From assembly GCF_000315545.1 (NCBI RefSeq), contig NZ_JH992902.1:531280-595279 (forward strand): DNA of 64,000 bases, written 5' to 3'. This document shows positions 9,422-18,371 of the stretch, piece after piece. How positions within the stretch are numbered: position 1 is the stretch's first letter; the number at the start of each line of letters is the position of its first letter. The stretch is from Selenomonas sp. F0473 (lineage in GTDB: Bacteria; Bacillota; Negativicutes; Selenomonadales; Selenomonadaceae). The notes under the pieces were generated by a model. That model saw only the letters and a program-made list of their open reading frames with translations, searched no databases and was not told the DNA's origin. The translations under genes were made by a program, and so were the position numbers.

Positions 9422-9454
9422 AAAAAAGGGACTGCCGCGGAAGGCTGCCCCTTT
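9422..9454 (-). terminator. Terminator between clpX and lon
   Basis: Minus-strand hairpin AAAGGG-GCAGCC/GGCAGT-CCCTTT followed by six T. It lies between the clpX stop and the lon start, leaving too little room downstream for a full promoter. It probably reduces rather than blocks lon expression. Confidence 0.75.
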
Positions 9455-9473
9455 CTCATTCTAAAAAAAACCG

Positions 9474-10739
9474 TCAGTTGGCGGCCGCCATCTTCGCCGC
9501 GCCCTTGCCCTCAATGGTCAGAATGGGGTCGCTCCGGTTTGCGATGACATCCTTCGTCACCTGACATGCGGTGACGCCTTGGATGGACGGCACCTCGTAC
9601 ATCACGTTGCGCATGAGCCCCTCGATGATGGCGCGCAGGCCGCGCGCCCCCGTCTTGTGCGTAAGCGCTTCCTTTGCGATAAGATGCAGCGCGTCGTCCT
9701 CGAACGTGAGGCGTACGCCATCGAGTTCCAAGAGTTTCTGGAACTGCTTGACGAGCGCGTTCTTCGGTTCTGTCAGAATACGAACCATCGCCGCCTCATC
9801 CAGCGAACTGAGCGTGACGACGACGGGCAGACGCCCGATAAACTCGGGGATCAGCCCGTTTTTCATGAGGTCTTCGGGAATGACCTTGCTGAGCGACTCT
9901 CCGACGGAAACGCGCTTTTTCGAGCGCACTTCCGCGCCAAATCCCATCTGCTTCTTCCCGAGACGCGATTCAATGATCTCCTCAATGCCGTCGAAGGCGC
10001 CGCCGCAGATAAATAAAATGTTCGTCGTGTCGATCTGCAGGAGTTCCTGCTGCGGATGCTTGCGTCCGCCCTGCGGCGGCACGGACGCCGTCGTCCCCTC
10101 GAGGATCTTGAGGAGCGCCTGCTGCACGCCCTCGCCCGAAACATCGCGCGTAATGGACGGATTCTCCGACTTGCGCGCGATCTTATCAATCTCGTCGATA
10201 TAGATGATGCCGCGCTGCGCTTTCTCAATGTCGTAGTCCGCCGCCTGAATGAGTTTGAGAAGTATGTTCTCGACATCCTCGCCGACGTACCCCGCCTCTG
10301 TGAGCGAGGTTGCGTCCGCGATGGCGAACGGCACGTTCAGGATGCGCGCGAGCGTTTGTGCGAGCAGCGTCTTGCCGCTGCCCGTAGGGCCGATCATGAG
10401 GATGTTCGACTTGCGCAGTTCGACATCCTCGCCTTTCCCCTGCCCCATATTGATGCGCTTGTAATGGTTATAGACCGCGACGGAGAGCGACTTTTTCGCC
10501 TCGTCCTGTCCGATGACGTACTGGTCGAGTATGCGGCGGATTTCCTTCGGTTTGGGGACGTCTTTCAGCCCGACTTCAACGTCGTCGCTGAACTCCTCGT
10601 CGATGATCTCATTGCAGAGTTCGATGCATTCGTCACAGATATAAACGCCGGGACCGGCAACGAGCTTGCGCACCTGCTCCTGCGTCTTGCCGCAGAACGA
10701 GCATTTGAGCTGCCCCTTGTCTTCCTCGCCAAATTTCAT
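9474..10739 (-). CDS. clpX: ClpX, ATPase subunit of ClpXP protease
   Basis: ClpX is an AAA+ unfoldase that delivers substrates to ClpP. The 421-residue protein has the N-terminal zinc domain with Cys13, Cys16, Cys35 and Cys38, Walker A GPTGSGKT near residue 120, Walker [12 protein letters not shown], the IGF-type ClpP-contact loop (here [15 protein letters not shown]) and sensor 2 GARGLR. It follows clpP by 14 bases in the order tig-clpP-clpX-lon, which is common across bacteria. Confidence 0.97.
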   Translation of the reverse strand: MKFGEEDKGQLKCSFCGKTQEQVRKLVAGPGVYICDECIELCNEIIDEEFSDDVEVGLKDVPKPKEIRRILDQYVIGQDEAKKSLSVAVYNHYKRINMGQGKGEDVELRKSNILMIGPTGSGKTLLAQTLARILNVPFAIADATSLTEAGYVGEDVENILLKLIQAADYDIEKAQRGIIYIDEIDKIARKSENPSITRDVSGEGVQQALLKILEGTTASVPPQGGRKHPQQELLQIDTTNILFICGGAFDGIEEIIESRLGKKQMGFGAEVRSKKRVSVGESLSKVIPEDLMKNGLIPEFIGRLPVVVTLSSLDEAAMVRILTEPKNALVKQFQKLLELDGVRLTFEDDALHLIAKEALTHKTGARGLRAIIEGLMRNVMYEVPSIQGVTACQVTKDVIANRSDPILTIEGKGAAKMAAAN

Positions 10740-10753
10740 CGCGTCACACCCCC

Positions 10754-11374
10754 TCAGCCTTTGTTCTTGCTCTCTTTAGACGCGGCGGCCTTGGGGCGGA
10801 CGACGACCTCGTCGATGAGACCGTATGCCTTCGCATCCTCGGCGGACATGAAGTTGTCGCGCTCCGTATCCACGTTGATCGCCTCAGGTTTTTGCCCCGT
10901 ATGCTTTGCGAGGATCTCGTTTGCGGTCTCGCGCAGGCGGAGGATCTCCTTCGCCTGAATCTGAATGTCGGTCGACTGCCCCTGCGCGCCGCCCGAGGGC
11001 TGATGGATCATGATGCGCGCCTGCGGGAGGGCGTAGCGCTTGCCCGGAGCCCCCGCCGCCAGCAGGATCGAAGCCATGCTCGCCGCCTGCCCGATGCAGA
11101 TGGTCGAGACGTCGGGTTTGATGTACTGCATTGTGTCGTACATGGCGAGCCCCGCGGTCACAACGCCGCCCGGGCTATTGATGTAGAGGTGGATGTCTTT
11201 ATCGGGATCCTCGGATTCCAAAAAGAGCATCTGCGCGATGACGACGTTCGCCACGTTGTCGTCAATCGGTCCGCCGAGAAAGATGATGCGCTCTTTGAGC
11301 AGGCGGGAGTAAATGTCATAGGCACGCTCCCCGCGGCTCGAGTTCTCCACCACCATCGGTACATAGTAACTCAT
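10754..11374 (-). CDS. clpP: ClpP, proteolytic subunit of Clp protease
   Basis: ClpP is a tetradecameric serine protease partnered by ClpX and, in this genome, by ClpC. The 206-residue protein carries the catalytic triad Ser99 (GQAASMAS), His124 (IMIHQPSGG) and Asp173 (TERDNFM). It starts at ATG 11374 after GGAGG. It is separated by 24 bases from tig, so the trigger factor and the protease are made together. Confidence 0.97.
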   Translation of the reverse strand: MSYYVPMVVENSSRGERAYDIYSRLLKERIIFLGGPIDDNVANVVIAQMLFLESEDPDKDIHLYINSPGGVVTAGLAMYDTMQYIKPDVSTICIGQAASMASILLAAGAPGKRYALPQARIMIHQPSGGAQGQSTDIQIQAKEILRLRETANEILAKHTGQKPEAINVDTERDNFMSAEDAKAYGLIDEVVVRPKAAASKESKNKG

Positions 11375-11398
11375 ATATTCCTCCGCACAGGGGACACG

Positions 11399-12688
11399 TT
11401 ACGCCGTGATATTGTCGACGATGAACTGCGCCGTCTTCTTGCGCAGCACGGTCGCCGCAAGATCGCCGACACGCCCCTGCTCTTTGATGATCTTCTGAAC
11501 CTGTTTCGGCGTCGCGCCGTAGGAAACCGCCATCGCGTAGACCTCCTGATCGAGATCTCTGCCCTCGACTTTGATGCCTTCTGCCTTAGCGACCTCTTCG
11601 AGCATGAGATCGGTGCGGACGTTCTTTTCCGCCGTCTCACGGTACTCTTCGCGAATCTTTGCGATATCGAGCCCCGCATACTGGAGGTACTGCTCGAGAC
11701 TCATGCCCTGCTGCTCGAGACGCATTGCCATCTCCTGAATCATCGCGGTGATGCGGTTCTCCACCATGACCGGCGGGATCTCCATCGTGCAGTTGTCCGT
11801 TGCCGTATCGATCGCTTTCGTGCGGCGCTCGGTCTCCGCCCGGCGCTCCGCGCCGGAGAGAAGATTCTTACGGATATCCTCGCGGAGTTCCGCCAGCGTC
11901 TCAAACTTGCTTGCTTTTTTTGCAAACGCATCGTCGAGATCCGGCAGTTCGCGCGACTTGATGCTGCGGATCGCACATTTAAAGACGGCGTCTTTGCCCT
12001 TCAAATTCTCCGCATGGTACTCCTCGGGGAACGTGACCTTCACTTCGCGCTCCTCGCCGACCTTCGCGCCGATGAGCTGATCCTCAAAGCCCGGGATGAA
12101 GCTGCCCGACCCGATCTGGAGCGGATAGTCCTCCCCCTTGCCTCCATCGAACGCCTTGCCGTCGACAAAGCCCTCGAAGTCGAGCGTTACAAAATCGTCC
12201 TTCTTCACGGCCGCATCCGCGGGTGCATCGACGAGCGTGCCCTGATTCTGGCGCATGCCCTCGATCTGACGGTCGATATCTTCGTCCGCCACGGCGACTT
12301 CCTTCTTCTCGACGGTCAGTCCCTTGTACTGCCCCAACCGCACGTCGGGGCGCTGCGTAAACTTCGCCGTAAAGACGACGTTCTTGCCCTCCTCGAGCGT
12401 CACGATATCGATCTCGGGACGCGTCACGGGCTCCATATTCTCCTCCGTCAGAGCATTCTCAAACGCCTTCTGTGCAAGTCCTTCGAACGCTTCCTGCAGG
12501 ATCGCATCCTTGCCGACAAAATTCTCGACAATCTTGCGGGGCGCCTTGCCCTTGCGGAAGCCCGGAATATTCACGCGGGAGGAAATACGCTTTGCCGCGC
12601 CCTCCGACGCCTTTGCCAATTTATCCTGCTCAACTTCAATCGTCAGAGTGACTTCTCGGTTTTCACCATGCTCTGCCGTAACCTTCAT
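11399..12688 (-). CDS. tig: Trigger factor, ribosome-associated chaperone
   Basis: Trigger factor binds nascent chains at the ribosome exit and has prolyl isomerase activity. The 429-residue protein has the ribosome-docking signature as VNIPGFRKGKAPRKIV, a central FKBP-type domain (near DFVTLDFEGFVDGKAFDGG) and a long helical C-terminal chaperone region. It is the first gene of the tig-clpP-clpX operon, behind an extended -10 promoter, and is preceded by an AGGAGG. Confidence 0.97.
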   Translation of the reverse strand: MKVTAEHGENREVTLTIEVEQDKLAKASEGAAKRISSRVNIPGFRKGKAPRKIVENFVGKDAILQEAFEGLAQKAFENALTEENMEPVTRPEIDIVTLEEGKNVVFTAKFTQRPDVRLGQYKGLTVEKKEVAVADEDIDRQIEGMRQNQGTLVDAPADAAVKKDDFVTLDFEGFVDGKAFDGGKGEDYPLQIGSGSFIPGFEDQLIGAKVGEEREVKVTFPEEYHAENLKGKDAVFKCAIRSIKSRELPDLDDAFAKKASKFETLAELREDIRKNLLSGAERRAETERRTKAIDTATDNCTMEIPPVMVENRITAMIQEMAMRLEQQGMSLEQYLQYAGLDIAKIREEYRETAEKNVRTDLMLEEVAKAEGIKVEGRDLDQEVYAMAVSYGATPKQVQKIIKEQGRVGDLAATVLRKKTAQFIVDNITA

Positions 12689-12764
12689 TGTATGAAACGA
12701 CCTCCTGTTTCTTTCCTATGTGTGGGCGCACAAATAAAGCGTTCCCCGCCTTTATATCATCTGT

Positions 12765-12793
12765 ATGGTATCATAAAACGGTCAAAATGACAA
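12765..12793 (-). promoter_or_regulatory. Promoter of tig-clpP-clpX
   Basis: -35 TTGTCA (12788-12793), 17-base spacer and -10 TACCAT (12765-12770) preceded by TGA, an extended -10. The transcript leader would be about 70 bases. No CIRCE or CtsR heptad repeat was found beside it. Confidence 0.68.
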
Positions 12794-12799
12794 GACAGC

Positions 12800-13384
12800 T
12801 TATTTCACCAACTCAGGCATCCGCGCAAGCGGCTCGGAGAGGTCCATATGCCCGGAGAGCGTCTCTACCTGCGCGCCGTCGATGAGAATGCGCACCTTCT
12901 CCACCTCCGGGAACTCCGTGAGCGTATCGACGATCGAGCCGACGAGCATCTCTTCCCCCGTCGACCCGCCGCTGAAGTTTTGCCGCAGTTCCTTGGAGAA
13001 GTCCACCGTCGCCACGCCGTCTTTCACTGTGATGCTGTGCATCTTCGTCTTTTTCGGTATGACGTTCGTCTGTCCCTTCTCCTTTGTGCCGGTGAGAAGG
13101 GACTTCATCACGGCCGTGTACTTATCGTCTTTCTCGGTGTTGACCATACGGCTGACCGCAACCAGTCCCATACCGTCGTCCTTCGGATAGTACACATTCA
13201 CTTTGAGCGCCTTCGGCTCTTTCGGGCGGCAGCATTCGGGAACATCCTTCTCGGTCTGCGCCTCGGCGGCAGTTGCGGGTCCGGACGCTTTCTGCTCCTC
13301 CCCGCATCCTGCCACGAGCGCCAGGAACGCGGTGCAGACGAGGCCGCAGAGTATATATCTCTTGTATTTAGATCCTATCGACAT
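12800..13384 (-). CDS. GerM-domain lipoprotein
   Basis: This 194-residue secreted lipoprotein has a lipobox ending LVAGC (Cys27) and a GerMN domain (VNVYYPKDDGMGLV...VKSLL-like core...VDFSKEL...VEKVRILIDGAQV). In sporulating Firmicutes GerM works in spore wall assembly; in non-sporulating bacteria GerMN proteins are cell-envelope proteins of unclear role. It follows an N-acetylmuramoyl-L-alanine amidase gene by 16 bases, as in many Firmicutes, supporting a wall-remodelling role. The start is ATG 13384; a longer frame upstream overlaps the amidase. Confidence 0.85.
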   Translation of the reverse strand: MSIGSKYKRYILCGLVCTAFLALVAGCGEEQKASGPATAAEAQTEKDVPECCRPKEPKALKVNVYYPKDDGMGLVAVSRMVNTEKDDKYTAVMKSLLTGTKEKGQTNVIPKKTKMHSITVKDGVATVDFSKELRQNFSGGSTGEEMLVGSIVDTLTEFPEVEKVRILIDGAQVETLSGHMDLSEPLARMPELVK

Positions 13385-13400
13385 TTCCGCTCTCTTCCTT

Positions 13401-14474
13401 TCATTCAAAATAACGTACAATCGCACGGAACAACGCTTCCGCCATCTTCTTTTGATAATCCGCACTGCCGAGCAGCGCCTCCTCCTCCGGATTTGAGAGG
13501 AACCCCATCTCTACCAGGGACGCCGGTATCTCCGTATGGCGCAGGACATAGAACTTCGCATATTTCACGCCGCGGTTGAAAAGCCCGCCCGCCGTCTCGA
13601 GTTCCTCATTGAGCAGACGCGCAAATCGCTCGTCGTTGTCCGTCTTCGGATAATAATAGGTCTCCATGCCGTGCGCGTCCGGATTCGTAAAGGCGTTGCA
13701 GTGAATGGAGAGGAACAGCTCGGACCGTGGGTTGCCCGCAGCGACATCCACGCGCGCCTGCAGCTCTCCCCTCGGAGAATGATCGGTATCGGAAACGTCC
13801 GCGTCCCGCGTGCGCGTCATGACGACGTTCGCCCCGGCCGCGCGCAGGAGGGACTCCGTTTGGAGCGCCACGGCGAGCGCGACATCCTTTTCGCGTATGC
13901 CGGAGTATCCGACCGCGCCCGAGTCGCTGCCGCCGTGACCGGGATCAAGTACGACCGTATGTCCGCGCACCGCCGTCCCGAGGGCCTTCCCGCCGTCGGC
14001 AAAGATATCGATGACGAGTTTTTCCTTGGTCTTGCCGCCCGCATCCCCCGGCACGGTACGCAGACGGTACGCATCCTCATGCGCCAGGGACTGCACCGTA
14101 TAGATACGCAGAACGGCGCGATGGTCCTCGCGCTGCGCCAGGACAAGTTTCTGTGCGATCGTACCGTCAAGAGCAATCTCCTGCGGAAGGTTCTTTCCGA
14201 TCTCGACATCCTCGATGTCGATAACCAGCCGGTTGTCCGCGCGGTAGCGCTGAGAGAGCGCATAGGAGAGTCCCGTCCGGTTCGTTTCAATCTCAATGTG
14301 CAGCGCCGCGCGCCCGTCAATCTCGGTCACATCGCTTGTCACATTCGTCAGACGATGAATCTTCCCCTTCGCCTCGCCCGTCCCGGCAAAAATCGTGAAA
14401 ATGCAGACGAGCAGCGCCGCCGCCGTCAGCAATGTTTTCATCCGCGTCAGGTTTTTCAAAATACCGTAGTTCAA
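13401..14474 (-). CDS. N-acetylmuramoyl-L-alanine amidase (AMIN + Amidase_3)
   Basis: Cleaves the bond between MurNAc and the peptide stem outside the membrane. The protein has a signal peptide (MKTLLTAAALLVCIFTIFA), an AMIN-like beta domain (VTEIDGRAALHIEIETN...LVIDIEDVEIG) and a C-terminal zinc amidase with DPGHGGSDSGAVG, ELFLSIHCNAF and VEMGFLSN (His, Glu, His, Glu ligands and catalytic residues). The start is uncertain: TTG 14474 sits 11 bases after AGGAGG, while ATG 14441 gives a standard signal peptide. It resembles AmiC/CwlD-type enzymes. Confidence 0.9.
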   Translation of the reverse strand: MNYGILKNLTRMKTLLTAAALLVCIFTIFAGTGEAKGKIHRLTNVTSDVTEIDGRAALHIEIETNRTGLSYALSQRYRADNRLVIDIEDVEIGKNLPQEIALDGTIAQKLVLAQREDHRAVLRIYTVQSLAHEDAYRLRTVPGDAGGKTKEKLVIDIFADGGKALGTAVRGHTVVLDPGHGGSDSGAVGYSGIREKDVALAVALQTESLLRAAGANVVMTRTRDADVSDTDHSPRGELQARVDVAAGNPRSELFLSIHCNAFTNPDAHGMETYYYPKTDNDERFARLLNEELETAGGLFNRGVKYAKFYVLRHTEIPASLVEMGFLSNPEEEALLGSADYQKKMAEALFRAIVRYFE

Positions 14475-14489
14475 TACCGGTAACACCTC

Positions 14490-14693
14490 CTATCGGTCGT
14501 GTAGCAGTGCGCGCGCCTCTGCGGCGGCGGCTTCCGTCGCGGCCGCGTCGCGTGCGACTGAAATCCGTATATAGTCTCCTTCCCCAATATCGTCGGGCAG
14601 AAATGCCCGGGGGAAGTTTACTTTCTTCATAGATTCGCCGAGCAGGAGCACGGCGTATTCCTCTTCAAAACGGTCGACGTACGCGGAGATCAT
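14490..14693 (-). CDS. DUF3006 family small protein
   Basis: A 67-residue protein (starts MISAYVDRFEEEYAVLL) matching the DUF3006 pattern, in which a short beta-rich chain begins with a VDRFEE-like segment. Function is unknown. DUF3006 genes are frequently paired with ComEC-like hydrolases, and here the start overlaps the stop codon of such a gene (ATGA), so the two are translationally coupled. Confidence 0.8.
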   Translation of the reverse strand: MISAYVDRFEEEYAVLLLGESMKKVNFPRAFLPDDIGEGDYIRISVARDAAATEAAAAEARALLHDR

Positions 14694-15697
14694 TTCTTCC
14701 TCCCCTTTCCCGGCGGATGCTGCGGTTCATTCTTCTCTCGTTCCTCATAGATGCTGAAATCATTTTTGTTTCCTTTTTCCGGTTCGACGCGATAGGTATT
14801 TCCATCGCTGGTAATCGTGATCATACCGTTCGCCGGCGTGCTGTAAATATCCATCCCGCGGTCTCTGAGCGCCTCTCGTATTCTCTTATGCGGATGTCCG
14901 TATTCGCTGGGGACGCCGCAGGATATGAGCCCCGTTTCAGGCTGTACGGCCTTCAAAAACGCGGCGCTCGACGAGGTCTTGCTGCCGTGATGTCCGACCT
15001 TTAGAACCGCACTCCGCAGACGCATGGAATCGGAAGCGCCGAGGATCGCTCCCTCTTCTTCCTTTTCCGCATCGCCCGTGAACATCATGGTGAAATTGCC
15101 GAAGACAAGCCGTCCGACCACGCATTCATTATTGGGATCGGATTTTTTGTTTTTCTCCCTGTGCACCCGATCTATCATCTCGGGCGACGGCGCCAGTACC
15201 TCAAAAGAGGCGCCGCCGCCAAGATCCAAAGTCTCGCCGGCGGTCAACGCGCGGCTCTTCACATGCATTGCTTGGAGCTGCTTCATATAGCCGCGGTAGA
15301 CGGGCGAATTCGACGGCTGCCCATTATCATAGACCTCGCCCACAGTATATTCCTTGAGCAGGATTTCCATCCCGCCGATATGGTCGGCATGCGGATGCGT
15401 GAGGATGATCTTGTCGATTTTCGTCACGCCGGCCTGCGCGAGTCCGGCGCGCAGCTTCTCCCGCTCGTCGACGTCCCCCGTATCGATGAGAATGTTCTGC
15501 GTTCCCGTCTGCACGAGGATCGCATCCCCCTGTCCCACGTCCAACATCCGAACGATGAGCGTTCCTTCGGCCGGATGTTCCCGCGCATCGCCGCGCGCAG
15601 GGAATGCGTCGAAACTGCGCACAAGAAACTGTGCGAGCAGAAATACGACGCACGTCGCGAGAACAATCCATCCGTTTCTGCGGAAATATTTTCTCAT
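14690..15697 (-). CDS. ComEC/Rec2-like metallo-beta-lactamase, membrane-anchored
   Basis: A 335-residue protein with one N-terminal membrane segment (WIVLATCVVFLLAQFLV) and an extracytoplasmic MBL domain carrying LTHPHADH at residues 99-106, FTGDAEKEEE and VGHHGSKTSSS. These match the C-terminal hydrolase domain of the DNA-uptake protein ComEC, without its channel domain. Proteins of this form are common in Firmicutes and may be secreted nucleases or phosphodiesterases; the substrate is not known. The start overlaps the stop of the upstream permease gene (ATGA). Confidence 0.85.
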   Translation of the reverse strand: MRKYFRRNGWIVLATCVVFLLAQFLVRSFDAFPARGDAREHPAEGTLIVRMLDVGQGDAILVQTGTQNILIDTGDVDEREKLRAGLAQAGVTKIDKIILTHPHADHIGGMEILLKEYTVGEVYDNGQPSNSPVYRGYMKQLQAMHVKSRALTAGETLDLGGGASFEVLAPSPEMIDRVHREKNKKSDPNNECVVGRLVFGNFTMMFTGDAEKEEEGAILGASDSMRLRSAVLKVGHHGSKTSSSAAFLKAVQPETGLISCGVPSEYGHPHKRIREALRDRGMDIYSTPANGMITITSDGNTYRVEPEKGNKNDFSIYEEREKNEPQHPPGKGRKK

Positions 15698-17028
15698 GAG
15701 CGCAGCGCCAAATTGATCAGGAACGCGATCGAAACGAGATACATGATCCAGCTGACTTTCCGATGCTGTCCGCTGACGATTTTCATGACCGTGTAGCTGA
15801 TGAACCCGAACGCAAAGCCGTTCGCAATACTCGACGTGAGCGGCATCATGATGATCGTGAGAAATGCCGGCAGCGCGTCCGTAAAGTCGGCAAAGTTGAT
15901 TTTACCCACTTCGGACATCAAAAGCGCGCCGACGAGGATCAGCGCCGGCGCCGTCGCAAACGCTGGCACAAGGCCGATGAGCGGCGTAAACAGCAGCGCT
16001 GTCAGGAAAAGCAGCCCCGCCGCGACGGCAGTCAGCCCGGTGCGGCCGCCCGCCGCAATCCCCGCCGCGCTCTCGATATAGGACGTGACCGTCGACGTGC
16101 CGAATACCGCCGATGTCATCGTACCGACGGCGTCCGTCGTGAGCGCTTTATCGATATTTTCGATCCGGCCGTCCGGTTTTACCATTTTGGCTTTGGCGGT
16201 CAGACCGATCAATGTGCCCATATTATCAAACAGTTCGACGACGGTAAACGTAAAGATGATGGAGACCAGCCCGTAGTGCCATGCCCCCGCGATGTCGAGC
16301 CGGCCGAACGTCGCCCCCATATGCGGAAGCGATGTGCTGACGATATCCGCAATCCCGTGCGGCGCGGGCGTCAGCCCAAACGCCATCGCCAAGGCCGTCG
16401 TGACAAAGATGCCGATGAGGATCGCACCGTGAATATTGCGCGCCGTCAGCGCCGCCGTAAAGAGCAGCCCAAAGAGCGAGATCAGCGTCGTCGGCGCGGT
16501 GACATGTCCGAGGGAGACGTAAGTCGCCGCGTTCTCAACGATGAGCCCCGTGCCCTTCAGCCCGATGAACGCGATGAAGAGCCCGATGCCGACGCTGATG
16601 GCGAGTTTCAGATCCCGCGGCACGGCGTTGATGATCGCCTGCCGGATGCCGCCGACCGTCAGGATCAGAAAGAGCACGCCGGAGAAGAACACGGCGCCGA
16701 GCGCAACCGTCCAGTGCAGGCCGAGCACGCCGCAGACATAGTAGGAAAAAAACGCGTTGAGTCCCATGCCCGGCGCGAGCGCGACTGGATAGTTCGCAAA
16801 GAGCCCCATCGCCATGGAGGCCAGCGCCGCGATCCAGATCGTCGAAGCGATCGCCGCTTCCTTCGGAATCCCCGCGTCGGCAAGGATGTTCGGGTTGACA
16901 AACAGGATGTATGCCATCGCGATAAAGGTCGTCATACCGGCGAGAAGCTCCGTCCGAACCGTCGAGCCCTTTTCACGCACTTTGAAATATCGTTCGATGA
17001 ATGACGGCGGCGTTCCCTGCATCTCCAT
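15694..17028 (-). CDS. NCS2/AzgA-type purine nucleobase permease
   Basis: A 444-residue, 12-helix inner membrane transporter of the AzgA-like branch (PbuG/GhxP type), which imports guanine, hypoxanthine or adenine with protons. Family signatures include ELLAGMTTFIAMAYILFVNP, the ALAPGMGLNAFF loop, and the VELFDNMGTLIGLT and FGTSTVTSYIESAAGIAAGGRTGL binding-site segments. The start is ATG 17028, eight bases after AAGGAG. No purine riboswitch precedes it; instead the terminator of tRNA-Ser lies 22 bases upstream. Guanine versus adenine preference cannot be told from sequence alone. Confidence 0.92.
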   Translation of the reverse strand: MEMQGTPPSFIERYFKVREKGSTVRTELLAGMTTFIAMAYILFVNPNILADAGIPKEAAIASTIWIAALASMAMGLFANYPVALAPGMGLNAFFSYYVCGVLGLHWTVALGAVFFSGVLFLILTVGGIRQAIINAVPRDLKLAISVGIGLFIAFIGLKGTGLIVENAATYVSLGHVTAPTTLISLFGLLFTAALTARNIHGAILIGIFVTTALAMAFGLTPAPHGIADIVSTSLPHMGATFGRLDIAGAWHYGLVSIIFTFTVVELFDNMGTLIGLTAKAKMVKPDGRIENIDKALTTDAVGTMTSAVFGTSTVTSYIESAAGIAAGGRTGLTAVAAGLLFLTALLFTPLIGLVPAFATAPALILVGALLMSEVGKINFADFTDALPAFLTIIMMPLTSSIANGFAFGFISYTVMKIVSGQHRKVSWIMYLVSIAFLINLALRS

Positions 17029-17050
17029 AGCAGCATCTCCTTAAAAAAAC

Positions 17051-17072
17051 AAAAAAAGCCCGGTAAAGGCTA
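17051..17072 (-). terminator. Terminator of tRNA-Ser
   Basis: Minus-strand hairpin AGCC-TTTACCG-GGCT followed by seven T. It lies 10 bases after the tRNA 3' end and just upstream of the permease ribosome binding site. Confidence 0.75.
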
Positions 17073-17082
17073 AGGATAGAAA

Positions 17083-17173
17083 TGGCGGAGTGGGAGAGAT
17101 TCGAACTCTCGCAGCGGTTACCCACTCTAACGATTTAGCAAACCGTCCTCTTCAGCCTCTTGAGTACCACTCC
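17083..17173 (-). tRNA. tRNA-Ser (anticodon GCT)
   Basis: A 91-base class II tRNA with acceptor stem GGAGTGG/CCACTCC, encoded CCA end, anticodon loop TTGCTAA (GCT) on stem ACGGT/ATCGT, a long variable arm (GAGTGGGTAACCGC) and T-arm GAGAG-TTCGAAT-CTCTC. It reads AGC and AGU. It has its own promoter and terminator. Confidence 0.97.
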
Positions 17174-17208
17174 ATATGTACTTTTCCGCCGCTTTTGCGA
17201 CATGGAAT

Positions 17209-17237
17209 ATATTATCAGAAGCATGCATTGTTGTCAA
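17209..17237 (-). promoter_or_regulatory. Promoter of tRNA-Ser
   Basis: Consensus -35 TTGACA (17232-17237), 17-base spacer and extended -10 TGATAATAT (hexamer 17209-17214), ending 36 bases before the tRNA. Confidence 0.88.
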
Positions 17238-17299
17238 GATGAAAAAGGTTTTCGGAGCCGCGCGCAAATGAATATTTAATAATTCTATATGATACTATA

Positions 17300-17328
17300 T
17301 TGTATAGACTGTATCCGGCGGTTATAAT
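17300..17328 (+). promoter_or_regulatory. Promoter of the LysR gene
   Basis: -35 TTGTAT (17300-17305), 17-base spacer and perfect -10 TATAAT (17323-17328). An imperfect dyad, CTATATGATACTATATTG followed by TATAG, covers the -35 and could be an autoregulatory LysR site. Transcription diverges from the tRNA-Ser promoter about 63 bases away. Confidence 0.75.
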
Positions 17329-17354
17329 AGAGGGGAAGGAAACGGAGGAATCAT

Positions 17355-18254
17355 ATGGAGATTGCTCAATTAAAATACTTTCAGGTGATGGCGAATATCC
17401 GCCATTTTACACGAGCCGCACGCATGGTCGATGTGTCTCAGCCCGCGCTCAGCCGTTCCATGTCGAAGCTGGAGCAAGAGCTCGGCGTGCATCTCTTCAA
17501 GCGCCGCGACGGTGAGATCGAACTGACCGCCGAAGGGGAACGACTGCTGCGGCACGCGGACCGTATCCTGCGGGAAGTCGATACCGCAAAAGAAGAGGCG
17601 CGGGTACACCGTTCGGGCGAACAGCCGTCGTTCAAACTCTCCTTCATCCATTCCCTCGGCAGTTACCTCCTTCCCCGCCTCCTGCGCGACTTCCGGGAGC
17701 GCTATCCCGACATCCGTATCCGGCTCCACCAGCAGGACTCGGCAACGCTCGCGCAGTGGGTTGAGGCCGGTGAGACGGATCTCTGTCTCTGCTCGACGAT
17801 GCCGACGACGGAGCACAGCGCGTGGGTATACCTTTGGTCGGAGGAACTGTTCGCCACGGTACCGCAGGGTCACCGACTTGCTTCACGCGAGAGTGTGGAT
17901 CTGCGCGAACTGGAGGATGAGCCTCTGATCGCGCCGAAGAAAAGCTACAGCCTGCGCATCCTCGTGGATCAATTCTTCGAACTCGCGGGCGTTCACCCTG
18001 AGATCACGTTCGAAGGCGACGACGTCTCGACCGTCTCCGGTTTCGTCTCTGCGGGGCTCGGCGTGAGCCTCCTGCCGAAATTTGCCGGTGTCGGATACCC
18101 GGGGCTCTCGTACATCCCCGTCTCCTTTCCGATCTGCAAGCGTGCCGTCGGCATCGCATGGAACACGAATCTGCAGCTGTCTCCCGCCGCACTCTGCTTT
18201 CAGCAGTTCATTATGCAGCGGTTTGATACGGAATATACGGACTCTGCACAGTAA
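17355..18254 (+). CDS. LysR-family transcriptional regulator
   Basis: A 299-residue regulator with an N-terminal winged helix (MEIAQLKYFQVMANIRHFTRAA and SQPALSRSMSKLE) and a two-lobed effector domain from about residue 90. It resembles the CzcR/YofA-like group by its opening, but the effector cannot be named. It is the only plus-strand host gene in the window. It starts at ATG 17355 six bases after GGAGG. LysR genes usually face their target; here the divergent neighbour is a tRNA, so the target is probably elsewhere or lost. An IS200 element begins about 14 bases after its stop codon. Confidence 0.92.
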   Translation: MEIAQLKYFQVMANIRHFTRAARMVDVSQPALSRSMSKLEQELGVHLFKRRDGEIELTAEGERLLRHADRILREVDTAKEEARVHRSGEQPSFKLSFIHSLGSYLLPRLLRDFRERYPDIRIRLHQQDSATLAQWVEAGETDLCLCSTMPTTEHSAWVYLWSEELFATVPQGHRLASRESVDLRELEDEPLIAPKKSYSLRILVDQFFELAGVHPEITFEGDDVSTVSGFVSAGLGVSLLPKFAGVGYPGLSYIPVSFPICKRAVGIAWNTNLQLSPAALCFQQFIMQRFDTEYTDSAQ

Positions 18255-18272
18255 GAATCCTAAAATAAATAT

Positions 18273-18296
18273 CCACCCGCGTAGCGGGTGGTTTTT
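18273..18296 (+). terminator. IS200 right-end hairpin, also a terminator for lysR
   Basis: Perfect 8-bp stem CCACCCGC/GCGGGTGG with a 3-base loop followed by five T on the plus strand. It is the subterminal hairpin of the element and should also end lysR transcription. Confidence 0.75.
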
Positions 18297-18328
18297 CATT
18301 TTCGGGCATAGCCCTAATATTACTAGCG

Positions 18329-18347
18329 GCGTACAAGTACGCTTTTT
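18329..18347 (+). terminator. Hairpin with T-run inside the IS200 3' region
   Basis: GCGTAC-AA-GTACGC followed by TTTTT on the plus strand. Within the element it would block outside transcription from running antisense into tnpA. It may also be part of the transposition-end structure. Confidence 0.6.
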
Positions 18348-18371
18348 ATTGGCCTGCCAGCCATGCGTTTG

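Noticed and set aside
17029-17082. Purine riboswitch before the nucleobase permease
   Set aside because: The gap is only 54 bases and is filled by the tRNA terminator and the ribosome binding site.
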